Assembly (NCBI RefSeq): GCF_000497045.1
Contig: NW_015961948.1
Coordinates: forward strand, 1,410,000 to 1,473,999
DNA length: 64,000 nt
Reading direction: 5' to 3'
Source: Kalmanozyma brasiliensis GHG001
Taxonomy: Eukaryota; Basidiomycota; Ustilaginomycetes; Ustilaginales
Below the pieces are notes generated by a model. The model saw nothing but the letters and a program-made list of their open reading frames with translations. It ran no database searches and had not been told where the DNA came from. Numbering within the stretch: the first letter of the stretch is position 1; each line of letters opens with the position of its first letter. Below, one piece after another: positions 51,217 through 62,385 of the stretch. Position numbers and translations under genes: made by a program.

Positions 51217-53672
51217 CCTGGGTCCAAGCGGCATACTGTTGGCAAGCGGTGCTCTGACAATGCATTCCATCTCCAATAGCCCTCGTCGTGATAGCCTGCG
51301 AACTTGTGAAAGGACCCTGGGGTGCATTCTAGGCGCTTGGTCGATTCCAAGAACGTTCCCAGATGTCAAGCGGCCCGCGACGAGAACAAAGGAGCCTGAA
51401 TAGGTGTCCCTAGGGAAAGTGCATGTGGTGCAGCGAGAGAGTCGTTGGAGCCTAGACGGGGAAATAGGCGAGGAGAAGCAGGGTCCACCAGGAATGCACC
51501 CTGCACACGCGCCAGGGTCGATCCTCGTACCAACCTTTATTCTTCGTCCTGCTGCGCGTCTTGCAAATGTTTGTCTCTTACAAGCTGTCCGCCGCTACCG
51601 CGATGCTAGCGATGTGGAGTTGCGTGCGAGGATCGAAGACAGGTCACAAGCTCGAGCGATACTCGCTCCAGCGGCTGTGGCGGATTGTTAGCGCCGACTG
51701 TCCAGCTGTGCGCTTCGGATTTGTAGACTCACAAGACGGTCTCATCGGCACCGGCCATGCGCGATCGCATTGTTGGCCCTCCGTACACACGCATGTCTCA
51801 GTCGTCCCCGGTTGTCCGCTTTCCCAACCTTCATCTCCAGCCAGCCAAATCTTCTTGTCCAATGCCCATCGCGCCACAAGAGCCGAGCCGGGCATGTCTC
51901 AGATTGCGTCTTCTTCAGATCCACGCTGCAAGCCTCCCCAGCCCTTCCCATGAGGCTGAAAGGTGGGACTATATCAAACGACATTCGTTCCCGTGTGGCA
52001 TTGTTGCCAGCAAGCTGGTTCCCGCCCACCAACGCCAACGGATGTGCGCCAGGGTGGGTTGGCTAGTCCGCAGACGTTCTGCATTTGCGTTCGCTCGTAC
52101 TTGACCGCGCCGAATGACGGAGGTATATTCGACATCCGCTGGCTGCGGTGAAACCTCGAGTGACGACGGCGTTTGTTTCTATGGATATTGCAAGACAGCG
52201 AGCGGACGATGGGTAAAATGGAGGGACAAAAAGATTTGTTTGTTCAGGCACACGGTTTGACGCGGGCGAAGGGGCAGCACAAACAAGGGCCGGTGAACAA
52301 AGGGAATCGCAAGGATTCCCACGCAAGCCACACTGAAATAGCGCAATGGACGAGCCTACCGCTGCACCTGCGCTGCCTTGCCTAAGAATAGGTTGCGATG
52401 CTGCGAGGCCAGGAACAGGCGGATCGTGAAATTCGCTCGACGATTTCGACTCCGACCTGTCACATCGACGGGCCGTAGGAGCGCAGGGCGTCGAGATTGC
52501 ATCTGAGCTGCGCTGGGCGAAATTCAGTGGAAGCAAGCAAAAGGGCGGAGTTTCGGTCCGTAGTCGTCATGCAGTTTCACTGCACTAATATTTGTTACCA
52601 TCTCGCTCACAATCGAAGATCCCGTAGCAACGCCTTCAGTTTGAGTCACGCGACGTCATGTTCCGCGCGCTGAGCAAAGGAGAAGCATTCCTCAACGCCA
52701 GGCAAAGATATGGTCTGCATACCCGTGCCGCCAGCCGACATGCCCGCAAAGTGGCTTGGGAGGTCGAACCCTTTTCTGCCATGCACCTGGTCGATCCAAG
52801 ATCCATTGTCTTGTCTCGCACCGCAGCTGTTTGTGTGCCTGGCCTAGCCGCGTTCCGTTGTTTCGCCGTGCCTTCCGTTCCTACCAGGACCCACGCGCGT
52901 GTCTGCGCGCATCCTCCGTCGATCTCGTCGATCCCAGCAGCTGAGCGCTCAACCTGGGCCCCCCACCCCTTCCATGTCTCGGCAACCGATAGCTGGCCGG
53001 CTATAGCTCGCTCGTCGTCCATCTCTCAAAGCTTCCCGGCCTCCTCACGCACTTTAGCCCAGCCGTGCACAGCGCGGATCAGCCCCTGCATGCAATGCAC
53101 ATCCCGAAAGGGTCCAAGCCACCCTGCCTCCCGCAAGCGATGGCGGCCACCACGAATGCCGTTCGCATTCGTCGAACCGTGCTCGTCACTCTGCGCACAA
53201 GAACCGGCCATTGTCGACGCCGCCTCTGAGTATGTGAGCTGTGGGCGAACGCCCAGATGATTCGCATCCTATTATGAGCTTCCACTGACGCCACAAGGCT
53301 TGTGGGCTGCACCAAGAGCTAGGATCGCCTCCCGCGCTTGGCGACGTGCCTTCCGGCCCTCGTCATTGTGTGTGTGCAGTGGATGCCCTTGAATGTGTCA
53401 GAAACGCTTATAACCTCATCGTCGACACCTCCCGCTTTTTCCCCTGTGTCCCGTTGAGACCCCTCCTGCCTTGCTTCTGACCGCTCTCCGCTCTCGATAC
53501 CCCGTTGTCCTGTCAACGACACAGCAAAGTCAAACGCTCTCTGAAGAAGAAAGCTCCTCCTCTCCTACAAGACCACCCTCTAGCCGCTGCAGTCCATCTC
53601 GCTGAAGAGGCAGCAAGACAAATCATCGAGCTTCGCCTCCTCGTCCAAATCCGCCTCTCAAGCGGCCACACG
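51217..53672. other. Long non-coding stretch upstream of glyoxal oxidase
   Basis: 2.5 kb with no convincing gene. ORFs up to 200 codons (52658-53260) translate to Ser/Arg/Pro/Cys-rich sequence without recognisable features. A TATA-like TTATAAC lies at 53408-53414, followed by a strongly pyrimidine-rich leader up to the ATG at 53673. A long upstream region would suit a regulated extracellular enzyme. The glyoxal oxidase frame is open back to 53505 without an ATG. Confidence 0.4.
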
Positions 53673-55538
53673 ATGCTCTTCTCAACACAGATGACGCTGC
53701 TCAAGGGCGCCGTCCTCGGTGCTTTGCTGCTCGCCAGCGCCGGGAGCGGTGTCTCTGCAGGCAAAGCAGGCACCATGGAAGTCGTCGGCAATTCAGGCGT
53801 CTCCGCACAAATGATGTTCCTCGGCACGGAAAACAAAGTCTACATCCTCGACAAGACCGAGAACAACCCCATCAAGGTCAACGGCCATCCCGCGTGGGCC
53901 GTCGAGTACGACATCAACACGAATCGCTACCGCACCATGGACGTGCGTTCCAACACCTTTTGTGCTGGCGGCATGACGCTCGGGGACGGACGCTGGCTGG
54001 TTACGGGCGGCAACAAGGCGACCACCACCAACGGTGCTACGGCACAGCCGGGCAAGGGATACGGATCGTACAATGGCGGCAAGTCGCTCCGCTTCCTCAG
54101 TCCGTGCGACAACGGATCATGTCAATGGAACGATCAGGCGAGCAACGCGCTCAACACCGAACGATGGTACCCCACGGTGGAGCCGCTCCGCGATGGATCC
54201 AACATTATCCTCGGCGGTATGCGCGATGGCGGCTTTGTGCCCAGTCAAGGATCGAACAACCCAACATACGAGTTCTACCCGCCCAAGCACAACGGCGGCA
54301 GTCGACCGATGGGCATCCTCCAGCGCACCGTGCCCATGTCGCTCTTCCCCATCGCCTACCTCATGTCGTCCGGCGAAGTCTTTGTCCAAGCCGGCAAAGA
54401 GGCGACGCTGTGGAACTACGCGAAGCAAAGCGAGCGCGGTCTGCCCAACATTCCCGGTCCCCCCCGTGTCTACCCGGCATCCGGTGGTTCCGCTCTCCTT
54501 CCCTTGACACCTGACAACAACTACCGCGAGACGATTCTCATCTGCGGTGGCATGAGCGTGGGTAAGACGTCCAATTGGGGCAACGAGGGTGGTGTCGGCA
54601 TGGCCATCACGCAAAAGCCAGCGTCGACGTCGTGTGAGCAGATCAGCCCTATTGCGGGTGGCGGGTGGCAGGCGGTCGATGCGCTGCCTCAAGGTCGGTC
54701 GATGGGCCAGTTCATTCAGCTCCCCGACGGAACGCTCTGGTTCGGCAACGGCGTCACCACGGGTGTCGCTGGCTATACGACCAATCCCAATGACGTCGGT
54801 CGTCCCGTCGGTCAGTCCTACGGCGACAACCCGTCCTACCAGCCGCTCGTGTACAACCCCAAGGCGTCGATGGGCAACCGCTGGAAGCGCGTCGGATCGA
54901 CCAACATCGGTCGTCTCTACCATTCCACCGCCACTCTCCTCCCGGACTCCTCGATCCTCGTCTCAGGCTCCAACCCCAACTCGGACGTCAACATGAACGT
55001 CAAGTGGAAGACCGAGTACCGTGTCGAACGATGGTACCCTGAATTCTACGATGCCCCACGACCGTCGAACGCCGGTCTCCCCCGCTCCTTCTCGTACGGC
55101 GGTCCAGGCTTCACCATCAACCTCCCCTCAGCGGCCCAGGCGGCCAAGGCCAAAGTCGTCCTTGTCCGAACCGGCTTCTCGACCCACGCGATGAACATGG
55201 GTCAGCGCATGATCGAGCTCAAGTCCTCGCGTCAAGGCAGTCGATTGAGCGTCGCACAGCTTCCACCTAATCCGAACCTCTTCGCCCCCGGCCCCGCGTT
55301 GGCATTCGTCGTGGTGGACGGCGTGCCGAGTCAGGGGAAGATGGTCATGGTGGGCAACGGACAGATTGGAACCCAGCCTGTGGGCGCAGAGACCCAGCTG
55401 CCCGCCACTAACGGCAGAAGAGACGTGGAGGAGGAGAGGGAGGTCGTGGAGGAGCGACACCTCTCGCACCACGATGATGCGTTGACGAGGAGCGGCGTCC
55501 ACGCTCGCAGTCACAAGACGTCCAACGAACGCCTCTGA
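53673..55538 (+). CDS. Secreted glyoxal oxidase (copper radical oxidase)
   Basis: 621 residues, intronless. A signal peptide is visible (MLFSTQMTLLKGAVLGALLL, then an Ala/Gly cleavage region). The enzyme oxidises aldehydes to acids and makes hydrogen peroxide outside the cell. Active-site residues can be placed by motif: C97 in SNTFCAGG and Y166 in ERWYPT (the Cys-Tyr cofactor pair), Y416-H417 in GRLYHSTA, and H505 in STHAMNMGQR. Their spacing matches fungal glyoxal oxidases and galactose oxidase, so all copper ligands are present. Kelch-like repeats fill the middle. After about residue 570 the conserved fold ends and a charged tail (DVEEEREVVEERHLSHHDD) follows, without a GPI signal or membrane anchor. 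Smut fungi carry several paralogues, some needed for growth form and virulence; which one this is I cannot tell. Confidence 0.92.
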   Translation: MLFSTQMTLLKGAVLGALLLASAGSGVSAGKAGTMEVVGNSGVSAQMMFLGTENKVYILDKTENNPIKVNGHPAWAVEYDINTNRYRTMDVRSNTFCAGGMTLGDGRWLVTGGNKATTTNGATAQPGKGYGSYNGGKSLRFLSPCDNGSCQWNDQASNALNTERWYPTVEPLRDGSNIILGGMRDGGFVPSQGSNNPTYEFYPPKHNGGSRPMGILQRTVPMSLFPIAYLMSSGEVFVQAGKEATLWNYAKQSERGLPNIPGPPRVYPASGGSALLPLTPDNNYRETILICGGMSVGKTSNWGNEGGVGMAITQKPASTSCEQISPIAGGGWQAVDALPQGRSMGQFIQLPDGTLWFGNGVTTGVAGYTTNPNDVGRPVGQSYGDNPSYQPLVYNPKASMGNRWKRVGSTNIGRLYHSTATLLPDSSILVSGSNPNSDVNMNVKWKTEYRVERWYPEFYDAPRPSNAGLPRSFSYGGPGFTINLPSAAQAAKAKVVLVRTGFSTHAMNMGQRMIELKSSRQGSRLSVAQLPPNPNLFAPGPALAFVVVDGVPSQGKMVMVGNGQIGTQPVGAETQLPATNGRRDVEEEREVVEERHLSHHDDALTRSGVHARSHKTSNERL

Positions 55539-56214
55539 TGGACTTTTCCATTGCATACCCTTTCTGTCCCGAATTTCGTTCCGCCCAACTCAACTCAGTC
55601 ACGGACGTGATCCTCGGTGTCACACTTTTGTAGTCACACCTCGAGACCAGATCTGTCCTCCCCTTCGCTTCACGATTCGCCTTCTCACTTCTCTACCTTG
55701 GACCCTTTGCCCATTTGCCTAATCTCAGTCACCCTCGCTTGCTCGCATCGCAACCTCGAACCCATCCCAATGACTCAACCCAGAATGCTCAAAGTTTGAC
55801 ACCAGGTGCGCGAGGTTCGTTTGAATCTGATGCTTGCAGTGTGGGGCTTTTTTAGTCCTGATGCTATATGGAGGACTATGTGTGAGGGTGATATGGTGGT
55901 ACACAGTGAGGCGGAACCGCAAGACTGGAATGTCCGGGGTTGTAAGGTGAGGTGAGGGTGACGGACTGTCACGCATGCCCACAGAGTCGAGAACGTGTGC
56001 GTGCAGCTTTTGATCACACGATCCGTGTCGGGTCGTGCAAAGAGAGGGGACCAAGAAAACGTCCTACAACCTCGTGCTCCAAAGTTGAGTGAATGTGATC
56101 CTGGTGGTGTGGTCGGAGAGATGCAACGTGCTGGTCGCATCACAGCAAAGCAGTGAACGTTCGAAGCTATAGCGACTGGCATGCTGCATCTTGATGGAAA
56201 GAAGATAGAGACGC
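55539..56214. other. Convergent spacer, glyoxal oxidase / RPL16
   Basis: 676 bp between two stop codons. No gene seen; probably the two 3' UTRs. Confidence 0.4.
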
Positions 56215-56829
56215 TTAGTAGCCGTACGAAGCGAGCTGGGCGTTGACGTCCTTGAGCTTGCTCTCGGTGGCGGTGGTGGCGGCAGCGCGCTTCTTGGTAG
56301 CGGCGACCTGTCGCTCGCGGTAAGCCTGCGCCTTGACCTTGCGCTTGGCCTCGAGCTTGTCGACGGTCTCCATGTGGTTCCAGCCGACCTCGTGCGAGAT
56401 ACGCTTGATGGTAGCGAACTTGCGGCCGGGCTTGAGACGGAGGACACGGAGAGCGGCGGGGATGACCATGAGCTTCTTGCGGTCGTACGGGGGAGGGACA
56501 CCCTCGTAGATCTTCAATCGCTGCAGGGCGGCGGCACCACGAGCGGTCTTGTGGGGAAGCATTCCGCGGATGGTCTTGTAAAGGATGCGCGAAGGAGCAC
56601 GGTGGTGGAAGGGACCGGACTTCTTGGGGTTGACCATGTGGCGCTTGTGCAGGTAGGCGTGGTACTTCAACTTGTTGCGGAAGAACGAGCCGGAGACGTT
56701 GATGAGCTCGGAGCGCACAACGACAACCTTCTGGCCGGAGAGGAGCTCCTTGGCCAGGGTGGCGGCGAGACGACCGAGGAGGTGTCCCTTGCCGTCAACA
56801 ATGTATGGGTTTGCCTGCTGGAGGGACAT
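56215..56829 (-). CDS. RPL16: 60S ribosomal protein L16 (uL13, L13a)
   Basis: 204 residues, one coding exon. The start [20 protein letters not shown] and the runs [22 protein letters not shown] and [12 protein letters not shown] are typical of eukaryotic uL13. The C-terminal basic and Ala-rich helix is normal for the family. CACAG stands directly before the ATG, preceded by a branch-like CTGAC and a polypyrimidine tract. This indicates a 5'-UTR intron ending at the start codon. The gene is divergent from RPL32, so two ribosomal protein genes share one upstream region. Confidence 0.97.
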   Translation of the reverse strand: MSLQQANPYIVDGKGHLLGRLAATLAKELLSGQKVVVVRSELINVSGSFFRNKLKYHAYLHKRHMVNPKKSGPFHHRAPSRILYKTIRGMLPHKTARGAAALQRLKIYEGVPPPYDRKKLMVIPAALRVLRLKPGRKFATIKRISHEVGWNHMETVDKLEAKRKVKAQAYRERQVAATKKRAAATTATESKLKDVNAQLASYGY

Positions 56830-57513
56830 CTGTGGTGCGAGGGTAGGAGGATGGTGGGAAAAGAGTCAGTTCCTGTGCTCTATGTGCTGAAAGAAGTGAC
56901 AAGGACCAGCTGCGCCAAATAATCGACAATCCAACAAGAACTCGTTCCTGCGCCTGAGATGCTTCGTGTCGTTCATCTGCGTAAATGTCGATGGTGTTTG
57001 CCGTACAATCAGCGCTCGTTGGATGCCCGGCAACACGGTAAAAATCATCGATGATCGAGCCTTATAGACCTGGTGGAGCGCAGGGCTGCATCGACAACCG
57101 TTGCGACTGCCTGCAAGACTCCTTCGTGTTTGCGCCGATGCTGACAATGATGTTGCCTCCAAATCCTTGTCTGTACCTTGAACGGCTCGACAAGGTTGTC
57201 CCAAACTGTGCCACATGTCCATCGTGACACTGAGCTCGACTCAGCTTCATCCTGGCCGGGAACCAGCCGCCTGCGTTCTGTCCGCTGTTCCTGCCTGGGC
57301 TAGTTGTTGGCCCACGTATATGCAATGATGCTGATCCTGCCGATACCTGCCCGTGCTGTTCCGGCCATTCTCTACATCGGTCTGCAAATGATACGCCTCG
57401 ATTCCAGCTGCTATGTGATCCATACCGTTGGAAATGCTGGTGTAGATGGATGTCGGACAGTCGACTGGGTCGATGTGGTTGGGCAGCGGTGAATGCGTGA
57501 TGCGGATACTAAC
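56830..57513 (-). other. Probable 5'-UTR intron of RPL16 (684 nt)
   Basis: The acceptor CACAG abuts the ATG. A CTGAC branch-like site lies about 40 nt upstream, followed by a C/T-rich tract. The best donor I see is AAG|GTTAGT at 57513, preceded by a CT/CA-rich leader-like stretch that resembles the RPL32 leader (both end in CGTCAAG). The donor choice is tentative; the acceptor is well supported. Confidence 0.55.
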
Positions 57514-57922
57514 CTTGACAATATGTTTCTTGACGGGTGTGGTGGTGTCGAAGGTGATGAGCAGCGAATCTCGAATTACAGTAGCCCAGCTGCTTCAAGA
57601 TTGAGACGCTCGACTCATCAACTCAACTCACAGAGATTCTCAGCAGCGTGCCACGGCTAACATTGAATCCTGGCTGCAGCCCACTAGAGAACTGGCCTGC
57701 AAGGCTGCTTGAGACTAGATCATGTGATGTCGGCCGAGGTTGGTACCGGCACTTGAGCAGAGGACATCAAACAGGCGAAAATTGGCTTTTATTTTTTTCC
57801 AGATGTTAGATGTTTCGACTCCAGATCACAGCTTTGCCATCTCGACGAAACAGCTTGGTCGCCATCATCTAGTCCCTGTTCCCTCACACCACCTTGTCAC
57901 CCCCCATTTCTACACCGTCAAG
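57514..57922. promoter_or_regulatory. Shared divergent promoter of RPL16 and RPL32
   Basis: If the RPL16 leader intron is right, only about 400 bp separate the two transcripts. The region includes a T-rich run (TTTTATTTTTTTCC near 57786-57800) that could exclude nucleosomes. Confidence 0.4.
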
Positions 57923-58315
57923 ATGGCCGCCACTTCCATCCCCATCGTCAAGAAGCGCACCAAGGCTTTCAAGCGCCACCACTCGGACCGATACCACCGT
58001 GTCGGCGAGTCGTGGCGCAAGCCCAAGGGTATCGACAGTGCTGTTCGTCGTCGTTTCCGCAGCGTCGTTCGCATGCCCAAGATTGGTTACGGTTCCAACA
58101 AGAAGACCCGCCACCTCATGCCCAACGGCTTCCGCCGCCTTGTGGTCTCCAACACCCGTGACGTCGAGCTCCTCCTTATGCACAACGGCGTTTACGCTGC
58201 CGAGATCGCCCACAACGTTTCGTCCAAGAAGCGCATCGACATCCTCGAGAAGGCCAAGGCCCTCGGTGTCAAGGTCACCAACGCCAACGCTCGCGTTCGT
58301 GCTCAGGAGGCATAA
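57923..58315 (+). CDS. RPL32: 60S ribosomal protein L32 (eL32)
   Basis: 130 residues, intronless. I chose the ATG at 57923 ([20 protein letters not shown]), which sits in a good context (GTCAAGATGGCC). The conserved runs [34 protein letters not shown] and [17 protein letters not shown] identify eL32. Codon use is strongly biased to C-ending codons, as expected for high expression. It is divergent from RPL16. Confidence 0.97.
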   Translation: MAATSIPIVKKRTKAFKRHHSDRYHRVGESWRKPKGIDSAVRRRFRSVVRMPKIGYGSNKKTRHLMPNGFRRLVVSNTRDVELLLMHNGVYAAEIAHNVSSKKRIDILEKAKALGVKVTNANARVRAQEA

Positions 58316-59294
58316 ATCTCCCAATGACATCGACACCCAACCTCTTCGTTTCACACACTGGATCCCAATTCACATTGCATCACACAAAGACCTCAGCTCG
58401 TCTACTTTGTGACGCCGACATCCAGCATCCATTCGCATCTGTGTGCACAAACATTTTGTCACACACCTTTCTCGCATCACCGTGTACCATCATCACCGCG
58501 TCATACACACACCACACCTCTGCAGGTCATAGTTGATCTTCAGGCAAAATATCAATCGCTCCTACCGTGGGCACGTTCCAAAACATCTTTTACCGGCTCT
58601 TTCTGCCGTCACGCGGTGCAGTCGTCACCGCGTATTGTCATCTGCGTTCGACATTGCATGTTTGCCGTGATTTTGACAGGGACACCGATGCCCTAGGTCT
58701 CCTAGCGTTCAGTCAGACCACTGACCCAGGGTTTGATGCGCGCAAACACGATCTCTACTTCTGGCAACCATTTGAGACAGCGCACACCGCTGCCCCTGAC
58801 CTGTCGCATGTCATTGAGATCTGCGCACGAGCGATGTTGAACATGTAAAATGAGTTGCATGCGACCAAGGATGAGCTATCCGATGAGGCATGATCAGGAG
58901 ACTATTCAGTAGTATCGCCGCAGCTCATCCGCCTCTTCTCTGCGGCTAGCGACTTTTCTGCATTTGTTAGATCACTGTCAGGAGGCTCGGAAGCCGGCTG
59001 GAGCACTGTGTGGAGCTGAGCGCGTGCCTACTGTAGAACGACAAACGCGAGCTTGGTGCGAATCAGGGTCTCAACTCATCCACCAAACACATCTTCCGCC
59101 GAGATGACCTGTTCGCATCCTCGTCAATCATAGGACTGCCTTCGAGCATCTGAATAGGCGCACCAGGACGATTGAAGGCTATCCTACCGCGCAGGTCTCG
59201 ACTGGAGCCAGGCCACAAGAGATCGTGCGGTCCATGTCATAAGCACGCAGCTACAAGCGTCACGACGAGTGCGGATACCCGCAGGCCACCAACC
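58316..59294. other. Intergenic region RPL32 / TAF7
   Basis: 979 bp, tandem orientation. Short ORFs exist but none has recognisable content. It holds the RPL32 3' UTR and the TAF7 promoter by position. Confidence 0.4.
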
Positions 59295-61142
59295 ATGAGC
59301 GAAGCAAGTGGGTCCGCGTCGCCAGCGCCCGGCAGCTCCGCTGCAGAGCTTGGCCCGGGAGGCACAAGACCCAAGCGCGCTGTTCGTCCCACCGCCAAAG
59401 CACTACAGGCGAGAGAGCAGTCGCCTGACGGATGGGAACATGGCGGATCCAGGAGGTCGCAGCCATTGCGGCCCATTCGCACCGCCTCCGGGGCTCGTCC
59501 ACAGATCAAGCTCAAGATGAAGGCATCAGGTGGCGGTACTGCAGCAGGATCAGGTCAAGGGCTCAAAACGCAGGCGTACATGCAGAGCTACGATCGCGAG
59601 CTCGACTCGGAAGATGACGAGACGGGTCAGGGACTTGCATTCGAGGAGCAGCTCATCTTTCGCATGCCAGAAGGTCCCGAATGCGACAAACTCAGAGACA
59701 GCATCCAGAAACGACAACTCGGCGACGATGTCTGGTTCAAGTTCAAAGATTCGAGACGTGCCATTGTCCACGTTGGCGACTCGCTGTTCTCAGCTAAGCT
59801 AGTCGATCTGCCTACCATCACGGAGGCGCACAAGACGCTGGACAATCGGCAATTCTTCAAGGTGGCCGATATCGCGCAAATGCTGGTGGTCGAGAGCAAG
59901 ATCGCGGACGAATCACAAGCATCCTCCAGTGCCGCCGGTGGCGGCAAGGGCTTCAACATCGAAGACTTCATCTACCCTCACGGCATCACGCCTCCGATGC
60001 AGTGGGCGAGGAAACGACGCTTCCGCAAGCGTGCTGCGCGTCGAGCCATCGAGACGGTGGAGAAGGAGGTGGAGCGATTGCTGAAAGCTGATAAGAAGGC
60101 GGACGACGTCGAGTACGAGATGATTGATGCAGCGGAAGAAGGTGTGTCCGAAGACGACGATGACCAGCAGGGCGGTCCATCCAGAAGAGGAGCAACATCG
60201 CCCGGTGGCTCTCAAGCAGAGACGCCTATGCCTGACGGCTCGGATGGCGGGTCGCAAGACGAGGACGGAGACGACGGCGACGACGATGACGATGACCAAG
60301 CACGTCGTCGTCGTACTGACACTTTCGATGGCGGCGAAGGTGGCTACGACGAGGACCTTGACGACGATGTTGACGAGGACCTGGCAGCTGAGCTCGATGC
60401 CGCCCTCGAAGAGGAGGAGGACGATGATGATGAGTCGACACGAGGCGCTGGCAGCGAAGCTCAGAGCCGAACCAGCGACCAGGAAGACCTTTGGGATGAT
60501 GACGACGATGATGACGCGGATGACGGCGATGAAGAGGACGATGACGAAGAGGATGAGAACGACGAAGAGAAGGAGCAGCGTGTTCGCGAAGCTCAGTTGG
60601 AGGCCGAGTGCCGAGAGCTCGAGACGCTGGTGCGAAGGAAGCAGTCCGATGTGGATGGCACGATGAACCTTATCATCAAGAATCGCCATCAGCAGGCACT
60701 CCGCAAGCTCACCACAGAGCGCGACATGAAGCGCAACCAGCTGGCGGACCTCAAGCAGACACGAAAGGAGCGCAAAGAAGCCAACCAAGCGGCGGCCGAG
60801 GCAGCAGAACAAGCTGCGGCCGTGTCCAATCTCGACGATACGGAAGACGCAGCGCGGCTTGGCGATGATCTCGCAGACGAGCGCCCGCATTCCGGCAGCA
60901 CGGCAGGCGTCTCCACCAGCGGAGCAGCCAACATCGTCGAGAACGACGCTCCCAGCAGTACAACACAGCACCGAGGCATGCCGCCGCCCGCTTTGCCGGC
61001 GAGCCGAAATCTTTCGCAACCATCCACGCCCGCTGCGAGGCCCCCCATCTCATCATCAGGGTCCGCGCAGAAAAACCAAGCTGACCCGGATGACAGCAAC
61101 CTCTGGGAGGACGAGGATGAAGAAGATGTCAGCGATTCCTGA
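59295..61142 (+). CDS. TAF7: TFIID subunit TAF7 (TAFII55)
   Basis: 615 residues, intronless; I chose the ATG at 59295 (MSEASGSASPAPGSSAAELG). A disordered basic N-terminus is followed by the TAFII55 N-terminal domain from about 115 to 265: FEEQLIFRMPEGPECDKL, then VWFKFKDSRRAIVHV, LVDLPTITEAHKTLDN and FIYPHGITPPMQWARKRRFR. This domain binds TAF1 and restrains its activity until initiation. Next come long Asp/Glu tracts (residues about 320-430), a coiled-coil-like helix (LEAECRELETLVRRKQSD, QALRKLTTERDMKRNQLADL), and an acidic C-terminus (LWEDEDEEDVSDS) of the kind shared with Taf7 proteins. Confidence 0.93.
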   Translation: MSEASGSASPAPGSSAAELGPGGTRPKRAVRPTAKALQAREQSPDGWEHGGSRRSQPLRPIRTASGARPQIKLKMKASGGGTAAGSGQGLKTQAYMQSYDRELDSEDDETGQGLAFEEQLIFRMPEGPECDKLRDSIQKRQLGDDVWFKFKDSRRAIVHVGDSLFSAKLVDLPTITEAHKTLDNRQFFKVADIAQMLVVESKIADESQASSSAAGGGKGFNIEDFIYPHGITPPMQWARKRRFRKRAARRAIETVEKEVERLLKADKKADDVEYEMIDAAEEGVSEDDDDQQGGPSRRGATSPGGSQAETPMPDGSDGGSQDEDGDDGDDDDDDQARRRRTDTFDGGEGGYDEDLDDDVDEDLAAELDAALEEEEDDDDESTRGAGSEAQSRTSDQEDLWDDDDDDDADDGDEEDDDEEDENDEEKEQRVREAQLEAECRELETLVRRKQSDVDGTMNLIIKNRHQQALRKLTTERDMKRNQLADLKQTRKERKEANQAAAEAAEQAAAVSNLDDTEDAARLGDDLADERPHSGSTAGVSTSGAANIVENDAPSSTTQHRGMPPPALPASRNLSQPSTPAARPPISSSGSAQKNQADPDDSNLWEDEDEEDVSDS

Positions 61143-62385
61143 AGCCGTCGCGAGCTAGGCTAGATCATCCTCCGCCATCGTAGCATGTATTTGTATCACC
61201 AACACAGCATCAACAAGGACTCGATTGTGTTTCACGGATTCCAGACGAGGTCTGAACGGCTCATGAATGCGGAACTTTGGATAGCGAGTCTCTTGAATCA
61301 GTGTTAGCCAACCCGAGAGCTCTGGCCCACCTCTGTCAGAGAGTCAAGCCGTCACATCCGACGCCTTCTCCGCATTTCGAAGAGTGCTTGTCGGAATCTC
61401 ACAGTCAGAGCCTGAATTTCGGGCTGCCATCAGGGGCGATTTTCGAATTCTCGCTTACGCTCCTCAACGAGGTCTCACCGAACTGCAGCCTGACGGCAGA
61501 TTCGCCTAGTCAGGAGCAGCCAGATCCATTGCCGCAGCAATTTCGGAGACGGACAAAAATAGGCCGTGCACTCTTTCGCTGTCAATCTCGCTCGCTGTTC
61601 GTCGACGAGTTCAGCAAAGGAGATTCCAACACGAGCGTTCACCGCAACGTAACAGCCCGACAGATCGACGATCCATCTCATTGCGCAAGAGTCAAAGGTG
61701 CACAGGGCGATTGGCGTGTGACAGCGTCGATCACGGGCGGGCGTTCGTAGACATGAACGTGTCCTGCGCTCTTCCTCCGTAGCCAACGGGTGTTTTTGAG
61801 CAGCTCTAGACATACTTGGCGCAGCAGCGCGGTCCAGACGGCTCAGCCTTCAACAGAACAGCGGGCTGCCGTGGGTTGATTGAGCTGAGGTGCCCTGCCA
61901 GCCACTCCACGGCGAACAGTGAAGGGCGCAGGTGGCTGAGCTCATTCGAAACTTTGTAGTGAAAACCCAGATTTGTATTTGTGGACGTCAGGCTTCTGGT
62001 CAATTGTATTCAACGGCTGGTTTCTGGTTGTATGCACTCGAATATTTGAAATGGTGCGTGGTGGGAGTGTTCCAGCTGCTGGTCTATGCGCTTCTTCTGA
62101 ATTCACTCAAAGCTTGGAGACGGCTCAAGAACTCTAGCCAATGAGGCGCAAGAGCAGAGGAAGTTGGAAGTTGGCCAGAAGAAAATTTTTCTTTGCTTGT
62201 GCGCGGCAGAGTGGTTGATTCGCCCGCCTTTCTTCGCACAGAGCGAGAAGGACAGAGCGTTGGCCAGTGTGTGTCTGTCTGTGGGCCACCGAGAGGAATC
62301 CAATAAATGGCGTTGGCTGCCGTCGCTATCTTCACCTCTTCCCTCATACATCGTATCATATCATACACACACAACATCATCCAAA
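61143..62385. promoter_or_regulatory. TEF1 promoter and 5' leader region
   Basis: 1.24 kb upstream of EF-1alpha. ORFs here (for example 61277-61750, which starts with TTG) are not convincing. A tandem GAAGTTG repeat lies near 62159-62173, an AATAAA-like AT patch near 62298-62305, and a CT/CA-rich leader (TCATATCATACACACACAAC) immediately before the ATG, typical of strong fungal promoters. Confidence 0.5.

Noticed and set aside
51510..51530. B-box-like GGGTCGATCCT, possible tRNA
   Set aside because: No matching A box, no T-arm pairing and no cloverleaf around it.
52658..53260. 200-codon ORF upstream of glyoxal oxidase
   Set aside because: Ser/Pro/Cys-rich with no domain or family resemblance; codon choice unlike nearby genes.
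59913..61019. 368-codon ORF antisense to TAF7, rich in hydrophobic residues
   Set aside because: The apparent membrane segments are the complement of Asp/Glu (GAT/GAG) runs.
61277..61750. 157-codon ORF upstream of TEF1
   Set aside because: It begins with TTG, not ATG, and its translation shows nothing recognisable; the region fits a promoter.
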